In this document: in pieces, positions 25,489 through 33,904 of the stretch
Layout: the number at the start of each line of letters is the position of its first letter
How positions within the stretch are numbered: the first letter of the stretch is position 1
Source: Ga0074139 sp964515195
GTDB lineage: Bacteria; Bdellovibrionota; Bdellovibrionia; Bdellovibrionales; Bdellovibrionaceae
DNA: 64,000 bases
Assembly (NCBI GenBank): GCA_964515195.1
Contig: CAZETK010000001.1
Location: 71,627-135,626, forward strand
Direction of reading: 5' to 3'
Notes under the pieces: generated by a model
What the model was told of the DNA's origin: nothing
Database searches by the model: none
What the model saw: the letters and a program-made list of their open reading frames with translations, nothing else
Translations under genes and position numbers: made by a program

Positions 25489-26148
25489 ATGGAAAGAACG
25501 TATACGACGCAGTTAGAAAGCCTTCGTCAAAAAGTCTCCCAAATGGGTCAGCATGCGATTAAAGCTCTGGGGCTTGTGTTGCAGGCTCTTATTGAAAAGC
25601 GAATAGAACTTTTTGATGGCGTTTTTGAACTCGAAAAGCAGATCAATGATTGGCACAAAGAGTTGGATGAGGAAGCTGTTCAGTATCTTGCGCAAAATAC
25701 CCCTGTGGCCGGGGATCTTCGTGCAGTTGTCTCCTTAATCAAGATTAATACGGATATTGAACGGATGGGTGACCAATGTGTCAACATCGCCTATATCGGG
25801 AAGGATGCATTGAAGCGTTCTGAAGATTTGAATTTGCCGGCTATTCGAACGATGTTTTCCATTGTTCAGGATATGATCGAGAAATCCTTGGAGTCCTTCA
25901 TTCGGACTGATACTAAAATCGCAGAAAAAGTTTTAGTGATGGACGATGAGGTGGACGCCTTAAAGGCCAAAGTTCAAAGTGACATGATTCAAGAATTGAA
26001 AAAGAACCCGGCTCAAGTGGAGCGTTATTTGTCTTTAATATTGGTAGCGCGCAATTTGGAAAGATTCGGAGATCATGCGACGAATATCGCGGAAGATGTG
26101 ATCTATACAGCGGGAGGACAAGATATCCGGCACGGAGGTTTTTCATGA
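25489..26148 (+). CDS. phoU: phosphate-signalling protein PhoU
   Basis: Negative regulator linking the Pst transporter to PhoR. The protein of about 219 residues shows both PhoU helical repeats: LESLRQKVSQMGQ with VAGDLRAVVSLIKINTDIERMGDQCVNIA, and RYLSLILVARNLERFGDHATNIAEDVIY. These include the two metal-binding E/D-xxx-D motifs (DIERMGD and NLERFGD). Start is uncertain: ATG 25489 (MERTY) or ATG 25477; an earlier GTG at 25438 sits on or before the likely promoter. The stop overlaps phoB by ATGA. No pst transporter genes are nearby. Confidence 0.93.
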   Translation: MERTYTTQLESLRQKVSQMGQHAIKALGLVLQALIEKRIELFDGVFELEKQINDWHKELDEEAVQYLAQNTPVAGDLRAVVSLIKINTDIERMGDQCVNIAYIGKDALKRSEDLNLPAIRTMFSIVQDMIEKSLESFIRTDTKIAEKVLVMDDEVDALKAKVQSDMIQELKKNPAQVERYLSLILVARNLERFGDHATNIAEDVIYTAGGQDIRHGGFS

Positions 26149-26840
26149 CGCCTTATAAAGTCCACGTCGTCGAGGATGAAGCGGAGATTCGAGAATTGAT
26201 GGTGCTTCATCTTAGTCGCCAAGGTTACAATGTGACGGAGAGCGGAAGCAGCGAAGAGGCTATGGAAAAAATCAAATCCCATAACTTTGATTTGCTGGTA
26301 TTGGACTGGATGCTACCCGGAGTCAGTGGCTCTGAGCTTTTAGATAAGCTCAAGACAATGAATATTAACTCGCGAGTCCTGATGGTGACAGCTAAATCAG
26401 AACCCCAGGATATTGTCTACGGTTTAGAAAAGGGTGCAGACGATTATCTCACCAAGCCTTTTGATCCCTCGGTTTTTCTAGCCCGTGTTAAGGTTCTGTT
26501 ACGAAGAGACTCGACTCCTCAAAACTCTCACCAAATCATTGAAGCGGACGGCCTTAAACTCAATCTGGATGCTTATGAGGTATATCTCAATGGACAGAAC
26601 CTGCACTTAACTCCATCTGAGTATAAGCTTCTTGCAAATCTAATGCAGTCTCAGGGGCGAGTTTTGACTCGAGACCAATTGATTGAAAGAGTTCAGGGTG
26701 AAGGTATCAGTGTTACGGGTCGTACCGTCGACACTCACATTTTTGGACTTCGAAAGAAGCTGGGAGCGTGGGCGGACCATATCGACACGATTCGGGGAAT
26801 TGGCTACCGGTTCAGGCCTGATTTGAATTCGAATCTATGA
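26145..26840 (+). CDS. phoB: OmpR/PhoB-family response regulator
   Basis: 231 residues. Receiver domain with acidic pocket ED at 10-11, phospho-acceptor Asp54 (LLVLDWMLPG) and Lys in DDYLTKPF. The C-terminal winged-helix effector (LTPSEYKLLANLMQSQGRVLTRDQLIE ... VDTHIFGLRKKLG ... IRGIGYRF) is typical of PhoB. ATGA overlaps with both phoU and phoR mean one translationally coupled unit. It likely recognises the Pho-box-like repeat upstream of phoU. Confidence 0.95.
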   Translation: MTPYKVHVVEDEAEIRELMVLHLSRQGYNVTESGSSEEAMEKIKSHNFDLLVLDWMLPGVSGSELLDKLKTMNINSRVLMVTAKSEPQDIVYGLEKGADDYLTKPFDPSVFLARVKVLLRRDSTPQNSHQIIEADGLKLNLDAYEVYLNGQNLHLTPSEYKLLANLMQSQGRVLTRDQLIERVQGEGISVTGRTVDTHIFGLRKKLGAWADHIDTIRGIGYRFRPDLNSNL

Positions 26841-28108
26841 TTTCAAAACGCTTTCCATGGAGAATTTTTTGGCTCAGCCTTCTAGCGCAGTTGGCGGTTT
26901 TTCATGTTCTTTATGGCGCTCTTATTCTGGTCCACAACACTGAATGGCAAAACAACATTGTTCTTCTAGTTTGGTGTTCAAGTCTTATCAGCACTTTCAT
27001 TTTTATCCGGCCTGTCTATCTTTTGGTGATTTCTCTTAAAAACCAAAGAGCCGAACTTCACCGTGAACGTGAGGGGAGTCAGGCCTTTTTGACCTCTATT
27101 CAAGAAGGGGTGGCGAGTTTTGATCTGAATGGAGTGATTACTTTTTTTAATCCGAAATTCGGTATTCTTTTTATCAAATCGGGTCAATCTTCTAAGAGCG
27201 TGTTCTTCAAAGATATTTTCCCGCAACGAGAGTTGAAAGATGCTGTTGATAAACTACTGGCAAGTGGGAAGCCTCAAGGTGTCACCTTAAAGTTGCCAAC
27301 CGTAGTGGATAACGTCCCTCGCTTTTTTCATGTGAGCTTAACTCCGGTCTTGATGCAGAAGTATCAAGAGATATATGAAGTGGCCGCTGTATTCCATGAT
27401 ATTACAGAGATCAAAAAGGCAGAGCAAATTCGCATTGAGTTTGTTGGAAATGCTTCACACGAATTAAGAACTCCACTGACTTCTATCAAGGGATATGTAG
27501 AGACCATCCGTGACGATATTCATCATCAACGCTATGATCAAGTCGATCGGTTTATCACCACAGTTTCCCGTAATGTGGATCGATTAATTGACTTAGTCGG
27601 TGATCTTTTAAATCTTTCTCGACTGGAAGCGGGGACGGACTTAAAAACTCAGGTTCTATCACCAATGCAAATTTCTAATGCGGTCATCGGTGAACTGACT
27701 TTGTTGGCTCTAGAAAAAAATATCCTGATTAAAGCTAAAAGTAATGTGAATGAATTTGTGGCTGATGGGCAAAAGATAGAACAGGTTTTGAGAAATTTAC
27801 TCTCGAACGCGGTCAAATACATACCTGAGGGAAAAGAGGTTCGTGTTATTTGGGAGCAGCACCCCGAGGAAGTTGTACTCCGGGTGATTGATAATGGCCC
27901 AGGCATCCCTGAGGAGCATCACTCCCGATTATTTGAAAGATTCTACCGAGTCGATGCTGGTCGTTCTCGTGAAACGGGCGGTACAGGGCTGGGATTAGCC
28001 ATTGCCAAGCACATTGTGCAAAGTCATGGTGGCGTGATTGAAGTTAAAAGTAAGCTCGGGCAAGGAACTGAGTTCATATGCCGGTTTCCTCAATCTTTGA
28101 GGCGTTAA
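26837..28108 (+). CDS. phoR: PhoR-type sensor histidine kinase
   Basis: 423 residues. Two N-terminal transmembrane helices with little periplasmic loop (residues about 8-60), as in PhoR. A PAS domain follows (FLTSIQEGVASFDLNGVITFFNP). The H-box FVGNASHELRTPLTSIKGY holds His208. N-box NLLSNAVKYIP, G1 DNGPGIP and G2 GGTGLGLAIAKH complete the kinase. It phosphorylates PhoB under phosphate limitation in the known system. Overlaps phoB by ATGA; the RNA methyltransferase gene follows after three bases. Confidence 0.95.
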   Translation: MISKRFPWRIFWLSLLAQLAVFHVLYGALILVHNTEWQNNIVLLVWCSSLISTFIFIRPVYLLVISLKNQRAELHREREGSQAFLTSIQEGVASFDLNGVITFFNPKFGILFIKSGQSSKSVFFKDIFPQRELKDAVDKLLASGKPQGVTLKLPTVVDNVPRFFHVSLTPVLMQKYQEIYEVAAVFHDITEIKKAEQIRIEFVGNASHELRTPLTSIKGYVETIRDDIHHQRYDQVDRFITTVSRNVDRLIDLVGDLLNLSRLEAGTDLKTQVLSPMQISNAVIGELTLLALEKNILIKAKSNVNEFVADGQKIEQVLRNLLSNAVKYIPEGKEVRVIWEQHPEEVVLRVIDNGPGIPEEHHSRLFERFYRVDAGRSRETGGTGLGLAIAKHIVQSHGGVIEVKSKLGQGTEFICRFPQSLRR

Positions 28109-28111
28109 GCT

Positions 28112-28951
28112 ATGAATGAGGCGTTTGATCACCACTATAGTAAAATTTATGGAGAGCGTTGGCCTCAGCTCAAAGCCGCCTTGAAAACAAACCATCAAGT
28201 AGCCTTCGAGCCAGGTTTTCCGCAGAGACCGATTGCTGATATGAAGCCACACCAAGCGGGGGAAGCCCCTGAGAGACTTGAGAATGGTTTACTTCGTGAG
28301 TATTTTTTAGATCCTGCCAGCGTCCTTGTGGCGCGTAGCTTGCCGGTTGAAACAGCTGACAAAGTTTTAGATATGTGTGCGGCCCCCGGAGGAAAAAGCT
28401 TAGTTTTATATTCCCGTCTTTCGCCTTCTGCGGAAATCATTTGCAACGAAACTTCGAAACCTCGCCGAGAAGCCCTTACCAAGGTTTTGCAAAACTACAT
28501 CAGTCGGGACGGGCGCAACCGGGTCTGGGTAAGAGGTTTAGATGGCGCCCAATACGGACTGCGCCACCGTGAAGAATTCGACGCGATCTTGGTGGACGCC
28601 CCTTGCTCGGGAGAATCACACTTGTTAGAAAACCCGCGCGAGATGGCCAACTGGAGCCCCAGACGTACTCAGGGATTGGCCATTAAACAGTATTCGCTCT
28701 TAAGCAGTGCTTGGAGCGCCATTAGGCCAGGAGGTTTCATACTTTACTCCACCTGTACGATCAGTCCTGAAGAAAATGACGGTGTCATTGCCAAGTTACT
28801 CAAAAAGAAAAAAACCAACGTGCGCATCGTAAAACCAAAACTCGAAATTGATCCAGAATGGACAGAATTTGGTTTTCAGTACTTCCCGGATCAATACTCA
28901 TTCGGTCCATTGTATGGCTGCCTGTTGCAAAAAATAGGAGCAAACTGTTGA
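28112..28951 (+). CDS. RsmB/RsmF (NSUN)-family RNA m5C methyltransferase
   Basis: 279 residues with SAM motif I DMCAAPGGKSL, motif IV DAPCSGESHL and motif VI YSTCTISPEENDGV. The last two hold the paired cysteines of m5C RNA methyltransferases; the nucleophile is the TC Cys. The N-terminal RNA-binding extension is short, and no PUA or NusB domain is present. The substrate (16S rRNA or tRNA) cannot be told. It follows phoR by three bases, suggesting co-transcription. Confidence 0.9.
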   Translation: MNEAFDHHYSKIYGERWPQLKAALKTNHQVAFEPGFPQRPIADMKPHQAGEAPERLENGLLREYFLDPASVLVARSLPVETADKVLDMCAAPGGKSLVLYSRLSPSAEIICNETSKPRREALTKVLQNYISRDGRNRVWVRGLDGAQYGLRHREEFDAILVDAPCSGESHLLENPREMANWSPRRTQGLAIKQYSLLSSAWSAIRPGGFILYSTCTISPEENDGVIAKLLKKKKTNVRIVKPKLEIDPEWTEFGFQYFPDQYSFGPLYGCLLQKIGANC

Positions 28952-29061
28952 ACCTTTCTTGTTACCACAATCAGAATTGGCTCTGATAGTAGCCCTAATG
29001 CTACGGTATTAGATTTGAGGCTTTTTAGATTGGCATCCGACTTGAATCCTCTATCAGTATT

Positions 29062-29394
29062 ATGAAAACAATTATGACCCATTTCAATTTGAGACACATC
29101 CTTTTAGCCCTAACTCTTGTTCTAGTGGGGACTTCCGCTTACGCAAGTGTTAACACGAAGGCTGCCGATCTCCCCTTTGCATCGGCCCAACAGACAATCC
29201 AACAATCAGAGGTCGAGCCAATAGGTGAGGATAGTTTAGTCGTTGAGGCCCATGGGGAAATCAACTTTAACGAGTGGGAAAGTGACTTTAATAGGTCTCT
29301 CCGAGAGAGCAAAGCCACTGAGGCAAAAAAGTGTAAAGGTAAAAACTGTCAATTCCAGAATATGCAGGCGCTTGATCCTTCTTTCGATTTCTAG
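29062..29394 (+). CDS. small secreted protein of unknown function
   Basis: 110 residues. A basic start and hydrophobic helix (HILLALTLVLVGTSAYA) form a signal peptide with cleavage after AYA. The mature part is acidic, then basic with two Cys (KKCKGKNCQ), ending SFDF. An alternative start is ATG 29074. A 6-bp inverted repeat (ATCAGA...TCTGAT) lies upstream, after the methyltransferase gene. No family recognised. Confidence 0.65.
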   Translation: MKTIMTHFNLRHILLALTLVLVGTSAYASVNTKAADLPFASAQQTIQQSEVEPIGEDSLVVEAHGEINFNEWESDFNRSLRESKATEAKKCKGKNCQFQNMQALDPSFDF

Positions 29395-29426
29395 TAGTTA
29401 TAATCCGATCCGGAGGCATTTTTGCG

Positions 29427-30623
29427 ATGATCGGGGCCCAACTCCAGGAAATTGAAACTCATCCGAATGGCTTGGCCTTAGGCCTTTATAAAAAAGGCCG
29501 CATTTGGTGGATTATTGATCTTTCGCCTCAATTTCCTGTCAGTTTGTTCTTTAATGAAGAGTCACCTTGGAAACACAAAGTTTCACCCAAGCCGGTGGCT
29601 CTCTTTCTTAACTCTCATGTTAAAAATCTGTACTTATCAAAACTGGAGCAGGATCCTGAAGATCCTCGCATTTGGCATGTGGAGTGGGTAGGGGCTGGGC
29701 GCCTTGTGCGGATGGAAGTTCGACTTATACCCAAAGCTCCCAACCTCATCGTAGAGGCAGGGCCCAAGTCGATTGCATGGTCAAAGCCCAAAGGGTTGCC
29801 ACCGGTTTCGCAAGTGCCGCCGCCGCAAGATCTATCGACCTTAGATGAAATAAAGACTGAATGGCTTAAGAGGCAACAGCGTCCCCCCTCTGGTAAGAAG
29901 GATGATTGGCAAAGCCGACGTAACAAGGATATCGCCAAAAAGACAAAAGCTCTTAAAGAAATTCAAGAGCAATTGGCCTCTGGTGAAATGGAAAAATGGA
30001 AGACTCTAGGTGAGTTATTGAAGTCGTTTGAGGTTCATGAACTGGGATCTGAGTGGAAAGAGTTTACGAAATTTTCAAAAGGCCGGGTGGAGCTGATGCA
30101 GCACGCTTTTGATAAAGCCAAGCAATTAGAAAGAAAGCGAGCTGGAACTTTAGAACGGGTGGAAATTCTGAAGCGAGAAGTGGCCCAGTTGGAAATGCAA
30201 ACAGAGCCTCCCGAAACCTGGGGTCAAAATGGAAAGCCTTCGCGCCAGCTGCTTAAGGAAGCTCGTGCAGAAGGCCGTACGAAAAAAATCGGAGACTTTA
30301 CGGCTTCGCGAGGAAAAAATGCGAAGGATAATCTAGCCCTGCTTCGTGCGGCTAAGGCTTGGGACTTGTGGGTGCATTTGCAAGACTATCCCAGTTCTCA
30401 CGTTGTGATTGCCGTCGCTAAGAACCAAAAGGTGCCTGACTCTATTATTCAGCAGGCGGCTTTGTGGTTGATCCAAGAGACCGTGCGAACAAAGACTTTG
30501 ATGTCAGGCTCATCTGTGGATGTGCTTGTGGCGGAGTGTCGATATGTTCGCCCTATCAAGGGGGATAAGCTTGGTCGCGTTCATTATCAAAATGAGCGAG
30601 TTTTGAGAGTTGTCATCCCTTGA
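29427..30623 (+). CDS. NFACT (RqcH/FbpA-like) RNA-binding protein, short form
   Basis: 398 residues. The C-terminal 100 residues match the NFACT-R domain: GKNAKDNLALLRAAKAWDLWVHLQDYPSSHVVI, close to the family hallmark GRNNxxND ... DLWxHxxxxPGSHVVI. The middle is a long Lys/Glu coiled coil (about 170-270). The N-terminal 130 residues look like a degenerate NFACT-N (FbpA) domain, and the protein is well short of the usual RqcH length of about 570, so the helix-hairpin-helix region appears absent. Canonical RqcH adds C-terminal alanine tails on stalled 50S-peptidyl-tRNA; whether this protein does so is open. RBS GGAGG is 11 bases from ATG. Confidence 0.85.
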   Translation: MIGAQLQEIETHPNGLALGLYKKGRIWWIIDLSPQFPVSLFFNEESPWKHKVSPKPVALFLNSHVKNLYLSKLEQDPEDPRIWHVEWVGAGRLVRMEVRLIPKAPNLIVEAGPKSIAWSKPKGLPPVSQVPPPQDLSTLDEIKTEWLKRQQRPPSGKKDDWQSRRNKDIAKKTKALKEIQEQLASGEMEKWKTLGELLKSFEVHELGSEWKEFTKFSKGRVELMQHAFDKAKQLERKRAGTLERVEILKREVAQLEMQTEPPETWGQNGKPSRQLLKEARAEGRTKKIGDFTASRGKNAKDNLALLRAAKAWDLWVHLQDYPSSHVVIAVAKNQKVPDSIIQQAALWLIQETVRTKTLMSGSSVDVLVAECRYVRPIKGDKLGRVHYQNERVLRVVIP

Positions 30624-30676
30624 CACTCGGTTAGAGCTAATTACCATTTATTATTCAACATTTAAGGAGTGATGTG

Positions 30677-31603
30677 ATGGTGGAAGTAACGAATCTATGT
30701 AAGGATTATGGCCCCCTGCGCGCGATTGACCACATCAGCTTTAAATTAAAAAAAGGCGATGTGGTGGGGTTCCTAGGGCCGAATGGGGCTGGAAAATCAA
30801 CGACCATGAAAATCATAACCGGGTTTATGGCGCCTACCAGTGGTGAGGCTCGAATTGCCGGATATGATGTCTTCGAAAACCCCACGGAAGTTAAACGGCG
30901 TATTGGTTATCTACCTGAGACGCCGCCCGTTTACAGTGATATGTATGTTCGAGATTACCTGACCTATGTGGCCGAACTCAAAAGGGTACCATCAGATCAA
31001 ATCAAACAATATGTAGATCGGGCTATTGAGAAAACTCATCTCGAGTCCGTTTCAAAAAGATTGATTGGCTTTCTTTCGAAGGGCTTTAAACAAAGAGTTG
31101 GGATTGCCCAGGCCTTGGTGAGTCAGCCAGAGGTTTTGATTTTGGATGAGCCGACTGTGGGATTGGATCCTAAGCAAGTGGCCGAAATTCGCGACTTGCT
31201 GAAAGAGCTTCGTGGAGAGCACACCATCATACTTTCTACTCATATCCTTTCTGAAGTCCAAGCTGTCTGCGATAAAGCCATTATTATCAATAAGGGTAAG
31301 ATCGTAGCCGAGGACTCCATTGATAATTTAGGGCAAATGGAAAAAGAGGCAGCTGTTATCAAAATTCGCCTTCGTAAAGCCTTTGACCTGAATTCCGTCT
31401 TAGGTCCCGTTAAAGGAGTGCTAGGGGCATCAGGTTCAGGGTTGAACTGGGATGTGAAGTTCAACGGTGAGGAAAGTGTCCACGATGAAATCTTAGAAAG
31501 GCTTGTGCAGGCCAGGGCTGGAATCTTGGAATTTGTACCTAAACGAATGGACTTAGAAGATGTGTTCTTGAAACTGACCTATGGGCAAGAGGTGAAGCAA
31601 TGA
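30677..31603 (+). CDS. ABC transporter ATPase, GldA-like
   Basis: 308 residues. Walker A GPNGAGKST (about residue 40), Q-loop ETPPVYSDM, signature LSKGFKQRVGIAQAL (divergent LSKGF form seen in GldA/NatA-type ATPases), Walker B VLILDEPTVGLDP, H-loop STHIL. The C-terminal 80 residues are an accessory domain. Start ATG 30677, with AAGGAG at 7 bases; a GTG three bases earlier is less likely. ATGA overlap with the permease gene. It powers the ABC-2 permease encoded next. Confidence 0.94.
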   Translation: MVEVTNLCKDYGPLRAIDHISFKLKKGDVVGFLGPNGAGKSTTMKIITGFMAPTSGEARIAGYDVFENPTEVKRRIGYLPETPPVYSDMYVRDYLTYVAELKRVPSDQIKQYVDRAIEKTHLESVSKRLIGFLSKGFKQRVGIAQALVSQPEVLILDEPTVGLDPKQVAEIRDLLKELRGEHTIILSTHILSEVQAVCDKAIIINKGKIVAEDSIDNLGQMEKEAAVIKIRLRKAFDLNSVLGPVKGVLGASGSGLNWDVKFNGEESVHDEILERLVQARAGILEFVPKRMDLEDVFLKLTYGQEVKQ

Positions 31604-32379
31604 AATTAGTATGGGTTATCGGAAAAAAAGAACTCAAAGGTTTCTTTTTCACACCAACTTTTTATTTTATCGCGTTCTTAATTGCGGTCATTATGAGTTT
31701 TCTATTTCCTGTGCATTTCGCGCGATTTTCACAAATGGCACAATACGCTCAGCCTGGCATGGGGGCGGGTCAGCAAGCCAATATCCATTATGGGCTTTAT
31801 CTTCCCCACTTAAGTTATTTGAATCTTGTCCTGATTTTTATCGTCCCGGCTTTGTCGATGAAACTTTTCGCAGAAGAAAAGAAATTGAAGACATTTGATT
31901 TGCTTCTAACGTCACCAGTGACATCCTGGCAATTAGTGGTGGGGAAGTTTATAGGTGTTGCGGGAGCTATTTTAGGTGTGATGATTCTGGCCTTATTGTA
32001 TCCCCTCATCACGTTGATGTTCGTGGACAAGATCCACTGGCCGTCTTTGATTCTGGCCTTCGGAGGCATTTATGGCTTAAGTCTGATTTATGCCTCGATG
32101 AATCTTTTTTGCTCGTCCTTAACTGAAAGCGTTTTAATCGCATATGTCATGTCAGTCATATTGAATGTTTCAATATGGTTTGTGGGAATAGGTGTGGAGG
32201 CCGTGGACTCCCAATGGGCACGGCAATTTTTTGAGCATATTTCTTTGAGTACGCATTTGTCTGGTCTTGTAGAAGGCACACTTAGAATTCAGTCCTTGAT
32301 TTTCTTTATTACAGCCATTGGATTGTTTCTATTTTTAGCGGAAAGAGTTGTTGAATCTCATCGCTGGAGGGCTTCATGA
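31600..32379 (+). CDS. ABC-2 type permease, GldF-like
   Basis: A 259-residue inner-membrane protein with six transmembrane helices. VIGKKELKGFFFTPTFYFIAFLIAVI starts it, EEKKLKTFDLLLTSPVTSWQLVVGKFIG is the conserved cytosolic ABC-2 motif, and the C-terminus is ERVVESHRW. Overlaps the ATPase and GldG-like genes by ATGA at both ends. Such GldA/F/G modules are gliding-linked in Bacteroidetes but occur widely without gliding. Confidence 0.92.
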   Translation: MKLVWVIGKKELKGFFFTPTFYFIAFLIAVIMSFLFPVHFARFSQMAQYAQPGMGAGQQANIHYGLYLPHLSYLNLVLIFIVPALSMKLFAEEKKLKTFDLLLTSPVTSWQLVVGKFIGVAGAILGVMILALLYPLITLMFVDKIHWPSLILAFGGIYGLSLIYASMNLFCSSLTESVLIAYVMSVILNVSIWFVGIGVEAVDSQWARQFFEHISLSTHLSGLVEGTLRIQSLIFFITAIGLFLFLAERVVESHRWRAS

Positions 32380-33899
32380 GTAAATTAAGTAAAATTTTAC
32401 TTTCGTTAGCTGGAGTTTCCTTAGCTGCCTTTGGCCTGGCCAAATTTTTATTAGGTGGATGGATGCCCTTTTATTGGGTTTTAATCGGGTTCACCGCTTT
32501 CTTTGTGCTCGTCGCGGTTGTTAAGGACTATAAGTTGATAATTGAGTTTTTGACACTGAAGACAACCAAGCACGGAATGAATATGGGAGCTATGATCTTA
32601 TTGGTTTTAGCCCTGGTCGGAATTGTAAACTACATCGGAATAAAACGAAACGTCACCTGGGATTTTTCCCAAGCTAAGACTAATACCCTGAGCGAGCAGT
32701 CCGTCAAAGTTGTTAAAGACCTAAAAGCTGATTTGAAGATTCTTTACTTCTACAAAGAAGGTACGCAAGGTATTGAACAGCACCGCGCGGCTTTTCGTGA
32801 ACTGATTAAACGATATCAAGATCAGTCTAACAATGTATCCTTAGAGTTTTATGAAGTGAACCAACATCCGGCCTTGGCCGAGGAGTATGGTGTCACTAAG
32901 GGCAGCGGATTGGCATTTGTGGAATACCAAGGGCGAAGAAATCGAATTGACAGGGTGGACGAGCAGGAGATCACTCAGGCTATCATCAAAGTCACCCGCG
33001 AAAAGTTGAAATCGATTTATGTGGTTTCTGGGCATGGTGAGTTGAATATTGAAGAGGGACAAGAAGCTTCGGGGCTTAATGCCTTTAAAATGCTAGTGGA
33101 GAATAACAGCTTTGTTGTCAAAGCTTTGAATCTTCCCACCTCTCCGCAGATTCCCGAAGATGCGGATACGCTGGTAATCGTGGGCCCTCGGCAGAACTTT
33201 CAACCCTACGAGATTGAAGCTCTTGAGAACTACCTTAAGAAAGGCGGCAACCTTTTATTAGCTTTAGAGTCGGGAAAAACAGCAGGTCTTGAAGGAGTTC
33301 TGGGAAAAGTAGGAGTCATACCCGAAAACAACTACATTCGCAGCACCTTTATGGGACTTGGTTACATTGACGGTGGGACGATTGGAAACGTGTTTTCCCT
33401 GAACAGCTCGGTCACTAAGGTTTTTAGAACGAAAGAAGATGTTGTTCGTATGGATTGGCCGATGAACCTAAAGACTCAGAACGTGCCAGAGAGGATCACC
33501 ATTGAGCCGCTTGTTAAAACGGATGAAAATGCCGTGGCTTTCACAGCGCCTCAGATTAAGCCGGGGAATCAACCTACGGGTCCCTTTCAGCTGGGTGTGG
33601 AGGTAAAGGGAAAATATCCAGGTGGTGAAAAAGATTTTCAAATGATCGTGTTTGGAGATGCGGAGTTTTTATCCAATCATATGCTTTATCAAAATCTGAA
33701 CCGTGATTTGGCATTAAACACAATTTCACAGTTGAGTCAGGAAGAAGATCTTATCAGCGTGACCCCTCGAGAAGTGCAAAGAACTCAGATGATGGTGACG
33801 ACTGCTAAGCTGGGAGGATTTTACATTTTCCTCTTTTTGGTGCCGATCTCTTTACTGGTCACAGCGGTTACATTCTGGTTGCGTCGTAGAGGAGCTTAG
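32376..33899 (+). CDS. GldG-like membrane-anchored protein (ABC transporter partner)
   Basis: 507 residues. Three N-terminal transmembrane helices (about residues 7-100), a large extracytoplasmic region with a GldG/IFT52-type domain (VKDLKADLKILYFYKEG, VYVVSGHGELNIEEG-like, DTLVIVGPRQNFQPYEIEALENYLKKGGNLLLALE) and a final transmembrane helix before RRRGA. It acts with the ATPase and permease in the inner membrane; the transported substrate is unknown. The DUF4340 gene follows after five bases. Confidence 0.88.
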   Translation: MSKLSKILLSLAGVSLAAFGLAKFLLGGWMPFYWVLIGFTAFFVLVAVVKDYKLIIEFLTLKTTKHGMNMGAMILLVLALVGIVNYIGIKRNVTWDFSQAKTNTLSEQSVKVVKDLKADLKILYFYKEGTQGIEQHRAAFRELIKRYQDQSNNVSLEFYEVNQHPALAEEYGVTKGSGLAFVEYQGRRNRIDRVDEQEITQAIIKVTREKLKSIYVVSGHGELNIEEGQEASGLNAFKMLVENNSFVVKALNLPTSPQIPEDADTLVIVGPRQNFQPYEIEALENYLKKGGNLLLALESGKTAGLEGVLGKVGVIPENNYIRSTFMGLGYIDGGTIGNVFSLNSSVTKVFRTKEDVVRMDWPMNLKTQNVPERITIEPLVKTDENAVAFTAPQIKPGNQPTGPFQLGVEVKGKYPGGEKDFQMIVFGDAEFLSNHMLYQNLNRDLALNTISQLSQEEDLISVTPREVQRTQMMVTTAKLGGFYIFLFLVPISLLVTAVTFWLRRRGA

Positions 33900-33904
33900 C
33901 CATT

